Shown piece by piece: positions 18,109 to 26,735 of a stretch of 64,000 nt of DNA. This DNA is from Methanomicrobium sp. W14 (GTDB lineage: Archaea > Halobacteriota > Methanomicrobia > Methanomicrobiales > Methanomicrobiaceae). Numbering within the stretch: the first letter of the stretch is position 1; every line of letters starts with the position of its first letter. The notes below the pieces were generated by a model, which was not told the origin of the DNA, did not search any database, and worked only from the letters and a program-made list of their open reading frames with translations. The stretch lies in contig NZ_JAGGMM010000001.1 of NCBI RefSeq assembly GCF_017875315.1, forward strand, positions 124,001 to 188,000. Direction: 5' to 3'. The position numbers and the translations under genes are program-made.

Positions 18109-19341
18109 TCAGGTGGTCTTTGCTTCCTTTTTGTTTTTTATTGCAAGGTATGTAAAAAGTACTGTGAAAAGAACAGCGCAAAGACCCTCTATGAAGAAAG
18201 CTGAAAAGTAAGTCCCGAAATAGCTTATCAGCGGCTGCGTGAGGTAGCCTGATGAAAACTGGCCCAGGAAGAAGAATGTCGTGAAAAGACCGAAGAGAAT
18301 TCCCGCCTTTTCAACGGGAGCAATGTTTGTAAGCCAGTTTACAAGGTTTACCATTATAAAACCAAGACCAGCTCCTATAAGGATAAGACCGACGACGGAG
18401 ACGGCAATTTCAGAAAACGAACCAATCAGGAGAAGTCCGAGTGCAAATGACAAAAATCCGAACGCTATTACAGTCTGCCTGCTGAAGTGATCGGAAAGTC
18501 TGCTGCATGAAACTGCGCTGAATGCCGATATAAGACCGGGCACCCCGAGTAGTATTCCGCTTGCAACAGTCGAATTTATCCCTATTTCCCCGAGAAGATA
18601 CGGATAGGTCGTTGAAAGCGTATAAAACATCATCTGGACGACAAAAATTGAGGCAAACAAAAGGCCTGCGATAGCGGGAGAAAATATGTTGTCTTTTTTA
18701 CCAGATAATTCCGGTTCAGAACTTATTGCGGGGCATTCTTTCGACGGCTCTTTTATGGTCAGGATGACTCCCGGAATAAACAGGATTGCGAGAAGGTATA
18801 TACCAAAAGTTTCCCTCCAGCCGACTGCGGCAAGAAACCCTGCCGACGTCTGCAGGACAATCGCTCCAAGACCCATGGCCGCGGTCTGGTACCCGAGAAC
18901 CTTTATTCTCTCTTTTCCTGAGTAAAAAAGAGTAATCAGGGTAGTTGTCGAAGTCATAATTCCGGCAATTGAAATGCCGAGGAATACCCTTCCGATAAGA
19001 ATGTATTCAAGGGAATTCAGGTAAAGTCCGGAAGAACCGAAGACTGCAAAAACCGCAAGCGATATTACAAGAAGCTTTACCTTTTCGATACGGTCGCAGA
19101 TGTACCCAATTACTCCTCCGGTAAGAATAACTCCGAGAGAAGGAAGGGCAATAATCAGTGCAATTATACTGTCAGGATAGTTTGAGAAGAAAGAGCTTAT
19201 CTGGGGAAGGGCAGGTGCAACTGCGGCAGACCCCATCATTGTCATCATTGACGCAAGTATGATAAAAATAAGTCTTCCTGTGTGCCTGTCATTTGAACTT
19301 GCCCCCTGTTCATTTTCGTATGAATTTATTGTATCAGACAT
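18109..19341 (-). CDS. MFS transporter
   Basis: A 410-aa major facilitator with about 12 hydrophobic segments. The N-terminal cytoplasmic tail is polar (to about residue 22). The first helix contains ASMMTMMGSAAVAPALPQI, and GYICDRIEKVKLL stands in the motif A position. It is convergent with the Bcr/CflA gene across a 235-bp gap that contains no other gene, and it is not closely similar to it. Exporter function is inferred from the family; substrate unknown. Confidence 0.85.
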   Translation of the reverse strand: MSDTINSYENEQGASSNDRHTGRLIFIILASMMTMMGSAAVAPALPQISSFFSNYPDSIIALIIALPSLGVILTGGVIGYICDRIEKVKLLVISLAVFAVFGSSGLYLNSLEYILIGRVFLGISIAGIMTSTTTLITLFYSGKERIKVLGYQTAAMGLGAIVLQTSAGFLAAVGWRETFGIYLLAILFIPGVILTIKEPSKECPAISSEPELSGKKDNIFSPAIAGLLFASIFVVQMMFYTLSTTYPYLLGEIGINSTVASGILLGVPGLISAFSAVSCSRLSDHFSRQTVIAFGFLSFALGLLLIGSFSEIAVSVVGLILIGAGLGFIMVNLVNWLTNIAPVEKAGILFGLFTTFFFLGQFSSGYLTQPLISYFGTYFSAFFIEGLCAVLFTVLFTYLAIKNKKEAKTT

Positions 19342-19624
19342 ATTTGACTCCAGTTTTTAAAAACAGCAGATTACTTTAAGTATCTGTTAATGGCGAATTG
19401 CCGTATAATGAAGTTTCTGGTAAAATTAAAAAAACATGATGTTCGTACCAAAAAAGTTTCGGTATTTTTGTTTATGAATATCCGGTGCCTGTAGTCTCTT
19501 TTTTACGGGAAAACCGGTTTTGTAAAACACCGTGAAAATAAGTGTCACATAGTTTTTCAAAAAAAACCGTAATTTTACCGGGAGGTGCCGGTTTTTATTT
19601 TTGTGAATCCGCAAAAGTTTACAT

Positions 19625-20842
19625 TTATACTTTGATCTTTCCGTAGTAGTCTTTTTCAGACTTAAACGGGCTGAACATCGTATTTCCGTTTACGATGTTT
19701 ATCAGTTTCTCTTTGGATACGGAAATGATAAATGAGATAATCTTATGCATATGGTGATCGAGATTGAAGTAAACAAGATTGCGGAATACTTTTGCGTGTC
19801 TCATTTCCGGGATAACGTATTTTCGGATCAGGTTATGATATGTCTTTTCCGCACAGCCTCCTTCACTTAGGCTTTTTTCTATGGCATAAGAAGCAAGTTC
19901 TGCTGTACGGTGGGCATAATATATCCCTTCACCGAGAACCGGATCGGCAAATCCCCCGGCATCTCCCACCAGAAGTATATTGCCCTTTGCGGGATTTTTT
20001 ATGAAATTTCCGTAGGGCATAGGGTAACCTGAAAATGAGATTTTATCAGGGATATTTCTTATGCCGACAGCTTCAAGAAATTTTTTAAACGTCTGGATAA
20101 TTTTTTTGTCGTTTTTCCTCATAAGGCCGCATATCCCTATAACTGCTGTCTCTTTGTTCGGAAAGATCCACCCGTACCCCCATTCGGAAACGCCGAGAAA
20201 AAGCATAGGCTGTGTGAATTTTGTCTTCACCTCCGCTATGGAGTTCAGGTTCAGAAGTTGCACCAGTTTATCATATCTTATTTTCAGTTCCAGGGCGATT
20301 GCAAGGTTTTTATCCCACTGTTTCTTTGTATTGTCTGAGTTCAGCAGACTTTTCCGCACAATGCTGTGCGTTCCGTCAGCACCGATAATGTGTTTTGAGC
20401 GGATGACTTTTCCTGAGGCTGTTTTCACACTCATCTGCGTCTGGCAGATTTCTGTGACCTCATCCCCTTCAAGAATTTCAGCTCCTGCGTCACCTGCTTT
20501 GTCAAGCAGATATTTGTCGTATACGCACCGGTTTACAAAGAAAAAAGGCTGGTTTAAGTTTCCCTGGATTACTGCTTTGTCATTGAGATATATTTTGTAT
20601 TGACCTGCCTGAAAGTTAATGATATTTTTTTTGATAAGAGACTGTGCAGTTTCCCCGTAAATGTTCTCTAAATACTGAATTGTCTTGCCGCTCAGGCAGC
20701 CCCCGCATAATTTCTGGCGTGGAAATATTTTTTTGTCAATTATGAGGACCTTTCGCCCCTTTTTTGCGAGAAGGTATCCGGCTGATGAACCCGAAGGTCC
20801 GCCACCGATAATAACTGCATCGTATTCTTTTGTATTTGACAT
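19625..20842 (-). CDS. geranylgeranyl reductase family FAD-dependent oxidoreductase
   Basis: A 405-aa flavoprotein of the digeranylgeranylglycerophospholipid reductase family, which saturates isoprenoid chains of archaeal lipids. The FAD dinucleotide fold is at the N-terminus (DAVIIGGGPSGSSAGYLL). A CGGCLSG motif follows around residue 45, and the second FAD motif is NILLVGDAGGFADPVLGEGI. ATG 20842 is chosen over the in-frame ATG 20866 because the TATATATATA run at 20868-20879 lies about 30 bp before 20842, the right distance for a short or absent leader. Several family members occur per methanogen genome, so lipid or menaquinone-like substrates are both possible. Confidence 0.85.
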   Translation of the reverse strand: MSNTKEYDAVIIGGGPSGSSAGYLLAKKGRKVLIIDKKIFPRQKLCGGCLSGKTIQYLENIYGETAQSLIKKNIINFQAGQYKIYLNDKAVIQGNLNQPFFFVNRCVYDKYLLDKAGDAGAEILEGDEVTEICQTQMSVKTASGKVIRSKHIIGADGTHSIVRKSLLNSDNTKKQWDKNLAIALELKIRYDKLVQLLNLNSIAEVKTKFTQPMLFLGVSEWGYGWIFPNKETAVIGICGLMRKNDKKIIQTFKKFLEAVGIRNIPDKISFSGYPMPYGNFIKNPAKGNILLVGDAGGFADPVLGEGIYYAHRTAELASYAIEKSLSEGGCAEKTYHNLIRKYVIPEMRHAKVFRNLVYFNLDHHMHKIISFIISVSKEKLINIVNGNTMFSPFKSEKDYYGKIKV

Positions 20843-20867
20843 CGTGATTAATGCAGATCTGCTCATC

Positions 20868-20879
20868 TTATATATATAT
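20868..20879 (-). promoter_or_regulatory. TATA box of the geranylgeranyl reductase gene
   Basis: A run of alternating T/A lies about 26-37 bp before ATG 20842 on the minus strand, the archaeal TATA position for a near-leaderless transcript. Confidence 0.55.
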
Positions 20880-21037
20880 GAATATTACTTTTTTTTGATT
20901 TCTTACAACTGCATTAAAACGTGAAACAACCTGACGAAGTCCTGCTTCCACAAATAAAGTACCTGACACCGGATAATAATCAAAAAAGAGAGAATGATTC
21001 TGGCCGGCTAAGTGGCCTTCATATCAAACGTCTTAAT

Positions 21038-21904
21038 TTAATAGACTTCTTTACCTTCACTTTCAGTTTTGGCCCTGAAAGCTTCGGTAAGCTGTGATGC
21101 AACAGGTCCGGGTTTTCCGGTTCCTATCTTTCTTCCGTCTATAAGGGTTACAGGTGCAATTTCTGCGGCAGACCCGCTTACAAGGACTTCGTCTGCAGCG
21201 TAGAGGTCAAAGTAGCCCAGGTTCTGCTCTTTTACAGGTATTCCGAGTTCTGATGCGATTTCGAGAAGGACAATTCTTGTAACTCCCCTTAGGTTGTTTA
21301 CTGTGTGCGGTGTCAGGATGACACCGTTTTTGATGATGTATATATTGTCCCCGGAGCCTTCGGCGACGAAACCTTCGGTGTCAAAGAATATAGCCTCGTC
21401 TCCGCCCTTGTAGTTTGCCTCAATCTTCGCGAGAATATTGTTGAGGTAGTTTAAACTTTTGACATTTGGCGGAAGTGCACATGAAGCGTTTCTCCTGACG
21501 GATACCGTAACCGCCTTAAGCCCCTTATCGTAGAGGTCGCCGTACATTGCGCCCCATTCCGTAGCAATGACGAAAACTGTCGGTTTGGAACAGCTCTTCG
21601 GGTTAAGACCGAGGTCTCCGACACCTCTTGTTACTACAAGCCTTATGTATGCATCTTTGAGATTATTTTTTCTCAGGGTTTCAAGGACGACTTCTTCCAT
21701 TTCGCTCTTTGTCATCCCTATATCAAGGTCTATGGTCTTAGCGGAGTCATACAGCCTGTCCAGGTGCTCGTTGAGCCTGAAGACTCTTCCGTTGTATTCT
21801 CTTATACCTTCGAAAACCCCGTCTCCGTAAAGGAGACCATGATCAAAGACTGATACCTTTGCCTCCTCCTTTGGCAGGTATTTTCCGTCCAGGTAAATAA
21901 TCAT
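21038..21904 (-). CDS. ilvE: branched-chain amino acid aminotransferase
   Basis: A 288-aa class IV PLP aminotransferase that interconverts Val/Leu/Ile and their 2-oxo acids with glutamate. The N-terminal [35 protein letters not shown] is characteristic. [10 protein letters not shown] carries the PLP-lysine and EGSGDNIYI follows. The open frame extends upstream to 22021, but that part has no family similarity, so ATG 21904 is used; it gives the usual length of about 290 aa. It stands downstream of the F430 genes on the same strand, about 170 bp away, and is probably a separate unit. Confidence 0.95.
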   Translation of the reverse strand: MIIYLDGKYLPKEEAKVSVFDHGLLYGDGVFEGIREYNGRVFRLNEHLDRLYDSAKTIDLDIGMTKSEMEEVVLETLRKNNLKDAYIRLVVTRGVGDLGLNPKSCSKPTVFVIATEWGAMYGDLYDKGLKAVTVSVRRNASCALPPNVKSLNYLNNILAKIEANYKGGDEAIFFDTEGFVAEGSGDNIYIIKNGVILTPHTVNNLRGVTRIVLLEIASELGIPVKEQNLGYFDLYAADEVLVSGSAAEIAPVTLIDGRKIGTGKPGPVASQLTEAFRAKTESEGKEVY

Positions 21905-22073
21905 AATCTGATATTTAAACCCTGAAAGATAATTACCTTTTGTTTTATAACTTTTTAAGCAGGAAAAGAAATTCCTGTATTTCCTGTGATATAAAGACCC
22001 TGTGTTCAGGAATCCGGGCAAATGCTCCTGAAATCCAAAAAAAAATGTTTAAAAATAGAATAATGGAATTTTA

Positions 22074-23450
22074 TCAGTATTTTGTCCTGCAAAGGCCGAT
22101 GAAATTTTTGATCATGCTTCCGGATGCCAGTGGGTGCAGGTGTGTATAGGATGCCAGGGTTTTGTTCTTCAAAGCCCCGTCAAGGTTGTCTTTTATGCCT
22201 ATGCCACGTGAAAGCCGGTATGAGAAGTGGATGTCTTCGTTAAACCTGACGTCGGTGTGGTGAAACTCGTGCCCTTTGAAATTTAATGCACCGAGCGGGC
22301 ATTTTTTATCCGAAGTCCCGGATACATATCCTACGACCCTTTTTGCAGGCATTTTTGTCTCCGCGTCAAAAACTCCAGTCATCTCAAACTTTTCATCGGA
22401 CTCCAGTCCGTTCCAGCCTTTTTTTAGAGTAAGTTTCTTAGTGAGGTAGATAAGGCCGCCGCACTCCGCATATAGGGGGATATCGTTTTTTGACACCTCG
22501 CGTACAGCCTCATGCATTCTGGTGTTCTTTTCAAGTTCCCCTGCAAACATTTCAGGGTAGCCGCCGCCGAATATGTAGCCGTCCGCATCCGGGAGCCTGT
22601 CGTGCACGGGACTGAACTTTACGACCTCTGCGCCGAGGGCGGGCAGAACCTCGAACAGGTCGTTGTAATAGAAGTTGAACGCTTCATCGACCGCCACTCC
22701 TATTTTAACGTCTGAAAATTCTGCGGGCCGGAATACTTCAGGCTTTTTTGAAGGAGCACCAGACTCTTTCGAGAGGTCTAAAAGAGTGTCCATGTCGATA
22801 TTCTCACTGATGATGTTTGTGACTGTTTCTACGCGTTTTAAAAATTCCGCGTCGCTTTTTCCCTCCAGGTAAGGGACAAGGCCAAGGTGGCGCATCGTAA
22901 GCTTCATCTCTTCGCTTCTGGGGACTGCACCTATAACAGGGATTCCCGTAGTGTGCTCTATTGCCGTTTTGGCCTTGTTTTTATGTTTTTCACTTATGAC
23001 CTGGTTGAGGATTACTCCTTTTATGTTAATTTCGGGGTCAAAAGCGCAGAACCCTTTGACTATAGCGGCGGCGCTCCTTGTTATGCTCTGTGCATTTATG
23101 ACGAGGATGACATTTTGTTCAAGCATTTTCGCGATGTCCGCCGTTGACCCGACGTCTGAAAGGGCTTCAGCACCTTCATAAAGCCCCCTTACGCCTTCAG
23201 TTATAGAAATGTCGGCACCGATGCAGGCGTTGTCGTATGAGTCGCTAATTTGCTGCGGGGTCATCACAAAGCTGTCAAGGTTTCTGCACATCCTGCCCGT
23301 AACGCCTGTAAGGTATGACGGGTCGATGTAGTCCATTGCGACCTTGAACGGCTGCACCGAATATTCACGTGACAGGTACGCGGCTATCCCGAGGGTGATG
23401 CTTGTCTTTCCGCTGCCCGAGCGGTCGCCTGTTATAAGAAGGCTTTTCAT
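22074..23450 (-). CDS. cfbB: Ni-sirohydrochlorin a,c-diamide synthase
   Basis: A 458-aa CobB/CbiA-type amidase. In the F430 pathway it uses glutamine and ATP to amidate the a and c acetates of Ni-sirohydrochlorin. The N-terminal ATPase part has GDRSGSGKTSITLGIAAYLS. The C-terminal class I glutamine amidotransferase part has YAECGGLIYL, whose Cys is the nucleophile, and a C-terminal HTHLHP-like His motif (SYTHLHPLA). It overlaps the cfbD stop by 4 bp (ATGA). Cobyrinate diamide synthase (cbiA) is the alternative, but adjacency to cfbD, cfbE and cfbA settles the F430 assignment. Confidence 0.93.
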   Translation of the reverse strand: MKSLLITGDRSGSGKTSITLGIAAYLSREYSVQPFKVAMDYIDPSYLTGVTGRMCRNLDSFVMTPQQISDSYDNACIGADISITEGVRGLYEGAEALSDVGSTADIAKMLEQNVILVINAQSITRSAAAIVKGFCAFDPEINIKGVILNQVISEKHKNKAKTAIEHTTGIPVIGAVPRSEEMKLTMRHLGLVPYLEGKSDAEFLKRVETVTNIISENIDMDTLLDLSKESGAPSKKPEVFRPAEFSDVKIGVAVDEAFNFYYNDLFEVLPALGAEVVKFSPVHDRLPDADGYIFGGGYPEMFAGELEKNTRMHEAVREVSKNDIPLYAECGGLIYLTKKLTLKKGWNGLESDEKFEMTGVFDAETKMPAKRVVGYVSGTSDKKCPLGALNFKGHEFHHTDVRFNEDIHFSYRLSRGIGIKDNLDGALKNKTLASYTHLHPLASGSMIKNFIGLCRTKY

Positions 23451-24511
23451 TTCATGGTCCTCAAAACGTCGCCGAATTCGCTTGGGACTATCTCTCTTAC
23501 ACCGAGAGTCTTCGGGTGAAGGTCTACTTCAACAACGACATAGTCATGTCCGAACTCCTTTAAAGGCTCCACCTGCCTGGGGCCGTTGGTTACGGAGAAT
23601 ACTTTAATCCCTTCTAGATATCCCGGTGGAATTGCGTGCGGGACTCCTGATATAAGTGCAAAGTCCGGCCTGCATTCCAAAATTTTTTCCCCGAGAATGT
23701 CGCCTGTTGCGCCGTATTCGTCAAGTGCACCTGTGTATTCGGCATGAAGACCTGAATCAACAAGTCCGTTTCTGATGTTTTCCGCATCCCTTCTTACCTT
23801 GGGAAGCCCCCTGTCCTCAAGGTTTGCGACATATTCTATGTCTGCACCGGGGCAGACCTCCCATAGTGCTTTCAGGACGTCTGCAAACATGTATGCAGTC
23901 TCCTTTTTTGCGTTCATTATCGCGATGCCTTTCTCTCCGCTCTTTACGCATTCAAGAAGTTTTTGCGCCACGACATGCTTGAGGTCTCCTCTTTGCGGCT
24001 TTACATACGGTTTGTAGGCGGCTCCTCTCAGCTTTTCTGTCATGTTTGCGGCATGAAGAAGCTCTTTCTGCCTTTCAAGCTCGGTTTCTTCAATCCATCC
24101 CGCTTTCGCGGCAGGCTCAAGGGCTGCAATGACGCCGTCTATATTCTCCCTGAAACCTGCGTGGATATTGACTGCGATTGCAGGAGTATTTATGCCTGAA
24201 TTTTCAATTGCAGACTCCATGTCCTCGCCTATTATCATTGAAACGCATGTTCCCACAACGGCCATTCTTTTGGGCGAAAACTCCTTTTCCGCGTATCTCA
24301 GAACTTTTTCAAGTATTTCCTGCCCCCCGAATATGAATTCGTTGTCGCCAAGTGACGTCGTAAGGACTCTCATGCCGTCCTCCTCAAGAAGCCTTGCGTG
24401 CTTGAACGAGCAGCCGGAAGGCCCGTGAAGAATCGAGACGTCGACGCCGAGGTCTCTTACAGTATAAAGACCTGCGACAATCGAGCTTGGCCGGGGCTGA
24501 ATGTATTCCAT
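23447..24511 (-). CDS. cfbD: Ni-sirohydrochlorin a,c-diamide reductive cyclase, NifD-like subunit
   Basis: A 354-aa nitrogenase-like catalytic subunit. With the NifH-like CfbC it reduces the tetrapyrrole by six electrons and forms the gamma-lactam ring of F430 precursor. Expected cysteines appear in HGPSGCSFKH (about residue 33) and VVGTCVSMIIGED (about residue 90), the likely ligands of the subunit-bridging 4Fe-4S cluster. It lies 6 bp after cfbE. Its essential partner gene cfbC is not in this window. Confidence 0.93.
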   Translation of the reverse strand: MEYIQPRPSSIVAGLYTVRDLGVDVSILHGPSGCSFKHARLLEEDGMRVLTTSLGDNEFIFGGQEILEKVLRYAEKEFSPKRMAVVGTCVSMIIGEDMESAIENSGINTPAIAVNIHAGFRENIDGVIAALEPAAKAGWIEETELERQKELLHAANMTEKLRGAAYKPYVKPQRGDLKHVVAQKLLECVKSGEKGIAIMNAKKETAYMFADVLKALWEVCPGADIEYVANLEDRGLPKVRRDAENIRNGLVDSGLHAEYTGALDEYGATGDILGEKILECRPDFALISGVPHAIPPGYLEGIKVFSVTNGPRQVEPLKEFGHDYVVVEVDLHPKTLGVREIVPSEFGDVLRTMK

Positions 24512-24517
24512 ATCTTA

Positions 24518-25729
24518 CTATCTCCACGTTTTTACACAAAGAACTATGCTGTTTTCAGAGCCGTTGTTAAGGGCTTTAAATTTTCCCTCTTCGAGGCTTT
24601 TTTCGTATTCAGCCGGGATGCACCCTATGTCTTCAGGTTTTATGCACCTTAGGGAATCCCCTACGATTACGACTTTTTTGGGCTTTATCCGTCTTATTGC
24701 AGATATAACGTCTTCAGGGCTGAAGCCTTCGCAAATATTTTCCTTTTCAACGCCTATTACAAGGGTAATTTCTTTTTTGTCTGTCATCTTCTCGGCAAAC
24801 GATGCGGCTGTAACAGCGGTCATTTTGTTCACACCGCTGTTAGAATTGTCGACGACAAGCCTTCCGCCGGTCCTGGAAAAAGACATCCTGCCTTCAACCG
24901 GCATAAAATCTTCAAGCTTTTTAGAGTTTGCACCAAGTATGCAGCCTGCCGCAGCGGCGGTCGTTATTGCCTCTCTGTATCCTTTTACCCGGAGAAGCGG
25001 ATTTTTAAAGCTTCCTTTTACTCCTTCATATTCATATGTGCAGACGTCATCTCTGACTGATGCGAATTCTTCCGCGTGCAGGGCGTTTTTGGGAAGTTCT
25101 CCTGCACCGGGTGCAAGCAGGACATTTTTGCATTTTTCAAGTGTTTTCACCTTTTCCAAAAGAGCGCTTTTGGTATTCCCGGCGAATTTGTAGTCTTCCG
25201 ATGATGTAAGGATGCACAGGGTGGAAAACCCGCAGACACCAAGGGACTCTTCCGCTATAAGCCACCTGTTTTCCTCATATGCAAGAAGGGCGGGGAATAT
25301 AGCAGAAGCAGGTGTAATGCTTGTATTATCTATTATCTCCTGTTCCGGGATTCTGAAAGTCCCTTTTGACGTATGAAGAATGCCTTTTCCTTTTCCCTTA
25401 AGGACATGCGCCAGTGCGAATGCTGTCGTTGTTTTTCCCCTGGCACCTGTTATCTCAACTGACAGGGTAGGTTTTCTGTCGCCTATTATCATGGAGACCG
25501 CCTGGTGATGCGTTATTACAGGTGCACCGGGGGAATCAAGGAGAGAATACCCCGGGTTTAAGTGGACCGGTGCAATGATGAGGTCGTAATGCTGTTTTAG
25601 TGCGAATTCCTCGGATACGCCTTTTTCGTGCCTGTAGACATCAACCGTATCGCATTTATGTCCGGCCTTTTTCAGGTGAAGGGCAATCTCTTCGCCCCCG
25701 TGTATGGTGTCAAGCACCAGAATGTACAT
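24518..25729 (-). CDS. cfbE: coenzyme F430 synthase (Mur-ligase-like)
   Basis: A 403-aa Mur ligase family protein. It performs the last F430 step, ATP-dependent closure of the carbocyclic F ring. The nucleotide-binding loop is EITGARGKTTTAFAL near residues 92-106, and a C-terminal Mur-ligase domain ends with an EKSLEEGKFKALNNG region. It is placed between cfbA and cfbD with spacers of 20 and 6 bp, which indicates a single transcript. Peptidoglycan Mur ligases are excluded by organism type and context. Confidence 0.92.
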   Translation of the reverse strand: MYILVLDTIHGGEEIALHLKKAGHKCDTVDVYRHEKGVSEEFALKQHYDLIIAPVHLNPGYSLLDSPGAPVITHHQAVSMIIGDRKPTLSVEITGARGKTTTAFALAHVLKGKGKGILHTSKGTFRIPEQEIIDNTSITPASAIFPALLAYEENRWLIAEESLGVCGFSTLCILTSSEDYKFAGNTKSALLEKVKTLEKCKNVLLAPGAGELPKNALHAEEFASVRDDVCTYEYEGVKGSFKNPLLRVKGYREAITTAAAAGCILGANSKKLEDFMPVEGRMSFSRTGGRLVVDNSNSGVNKMTAVTAASFAEKMTDKKEITLVIGVEKENICEGFSPEDVISAIRRIKPKKVVIVGDSLRCIKPEDIGCIPAEYEKSLEEGKFKALNNGSENSIVLCVKTWR

Positions 25730-25749
25730 AAAATAGTGTAAAAATTGTT

Positions 25750-26157
25750 TTAATCTGAATATTCTTCTACTGCTCTTTTTGCACTCTCTATCATGAGGTC
25801 TGCAAGCATCGGGTTGTCGCCGATTGGTTTTGCGAATACAAGCGGGATTTTGCCGTTTTTGGTCTCAAATTCACCTTTGTGTCCGCCTTCTTCAATGCCG
25901 AGGATGCCGGGGATATCCTTGTCTATATGAACCCCTCTTGCAAGGAATAAGGGGACGACGACCATTGATTCAAGGTCCTCGTTTTTGAACTCATCCAGAA
26001 CTTCAGGTATTGAAGGTGTGCTGTTCTCCATGAATGCACACTTTACAATGTAGCTGTTTTCCTTTTCGGAGATAAGTTTTGCAGTGTTTTCGATAAGCTG
26101 CTTGTTGTATGGCTTTGTACTGCCGTGTCCGACAAGTAAGAATCCACTCTTCTTCAT
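25750..26157 (-). CDS. cfbA: sirohydrochlorin nickelochelatase
   Basis: A 135-aa CbiX-small-type chelatase that inserts Ni2+ into sirohydrochlorin, the entry step to F430 (it can also insert Co2+). LLVGHGST near the N-terminus and FLARGVHIDKDIPGIL carry the two conserved metal-binding histidines. ATG 26157 is chosen because a TTTATAAT-like box near 26177-26184 lies about 25 bp upstream; ATG 26166 in the same frame is possible. It is the first gene of the cfbA-cfbE-cfbD-cfbB operon, divergent from the nuclease-like gene at 26238. Confidence 0.93.
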   Translation of the reverse strand: MKKSGFLLVGHGSTKPYNKQLIENTAKLISEKENSYIVKCAFMENSTPSIPEVLDEFKNEDLESMVVVPLFLARGVHIDKDIPGILGIEEGGHKGEFETKNGKIPLVFAKPIGDNPMLADLMIESAKRAVEEYSD

Positions 26158-26237
26158 ATCATACATTGTACAACAATTATAAATAAAATAATTAACGATT
26201 CTTTTTTGTCGTTTCCATTTATAATTATTTCAGGTAA
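26158..26237. promoter_or_regulatory. divergent promoter region between cfbA and the nuclease-like operon
   Basis: Only about 80 bp separate two divergent operons. The segment is very AT-rich and contains a TATA-like ATTATAAATAAAATAATT around 26177-26194 that could serve the cfbA side. A nickel-responsive operator would be expected here; I see no clear inverted repeat. Confidence 0.45.
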
Positions 26238-26735
26238 ATGAGTGATTTTGAAAGAGATATGGTTCATTGCCTGAACCATTTTTTTGACAGCAGCAACCTT
26301 AAGGGGTATGCATACAGGCTGAAGCAGTCGAAGTACAGCACCCAGTATGTTGATGTCCTTGTTGATTCATTAGACCCGCGCTACTATCTTGCTATAGAGT
26401 GTAAGTCGTTAAAAGGGAAAAAAATTTATTTTACGCAGCATTTTCATGAAGACAAAAACAATGTCCACCAGATAGATGCAATATGGGATTTTATCTGCAG
26501 GACCGGAAGACGCGGATTTCTTGCTGTCGAATTCCGCGGCGGGAAGGGAAGTTTGAACAGGGCGTTTCTTATGTCCTGGCCTGAGGTTATGAAAATCAGG
26601 GAGACCAATGCAGGGATTTCCGTTGACGATTTCAGTTCCGGCATTGAACTTGAAAGGTGTGACGGCGGGTACAGGCTGTCCGTCCTATACCCAAAGGAAT
26701 TACATAATATATTACAAAATGATATGACAGAATGA
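26238..26735 (+). CDS. small PD-(D/E)XK nuclease-like protein
   Basis: A 165-aa soluble protein. VDVLVDS around residue 39 and YLAIECKSLKG (E54-x-K56) fit the D...ExK core of Hjc/RecU-like nucleases, and a later GFLAVEFRGG forms another core strand. It resembles archaeal Holliday-junction-resolvase-like proteins, but I cannot place it in a specific family. It is the first gene of an operon: its stop overlaps the start of the marker-9 protein by 4 bp. Why a nuclease-like protein leads a cofactor/marker operon is unclear. Confidence 0.65.
   Translation: MSDFERDMVHCLNHFFDSSNLKGYAYRLKQSKYSTQYVDVLVDSLDPRYYLAIECKSLKGKKIYFTQHFHEDKNNVHQIDAIWDFICRTGRRGFLAVEFRGGKGSLNRAFLMSWPEVMKIRETNAGISVDDFSSGIELERCDGGYRLSVLYPKELHNILQNDMTE

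Noticed and set aside
19342-19624. Short minus-strand frame of 62 codons between the MFS and reductase genes
   Set aside because: Low-complexity Lys/Phe-rich translation in AT-rich spacer, no start signal.
21905-22021. N-terminal extension of ilvE to 22021
   Set aside because: The 39 extra residues do not match the family, whose proteins begin at the equivalent of ATG 21904.
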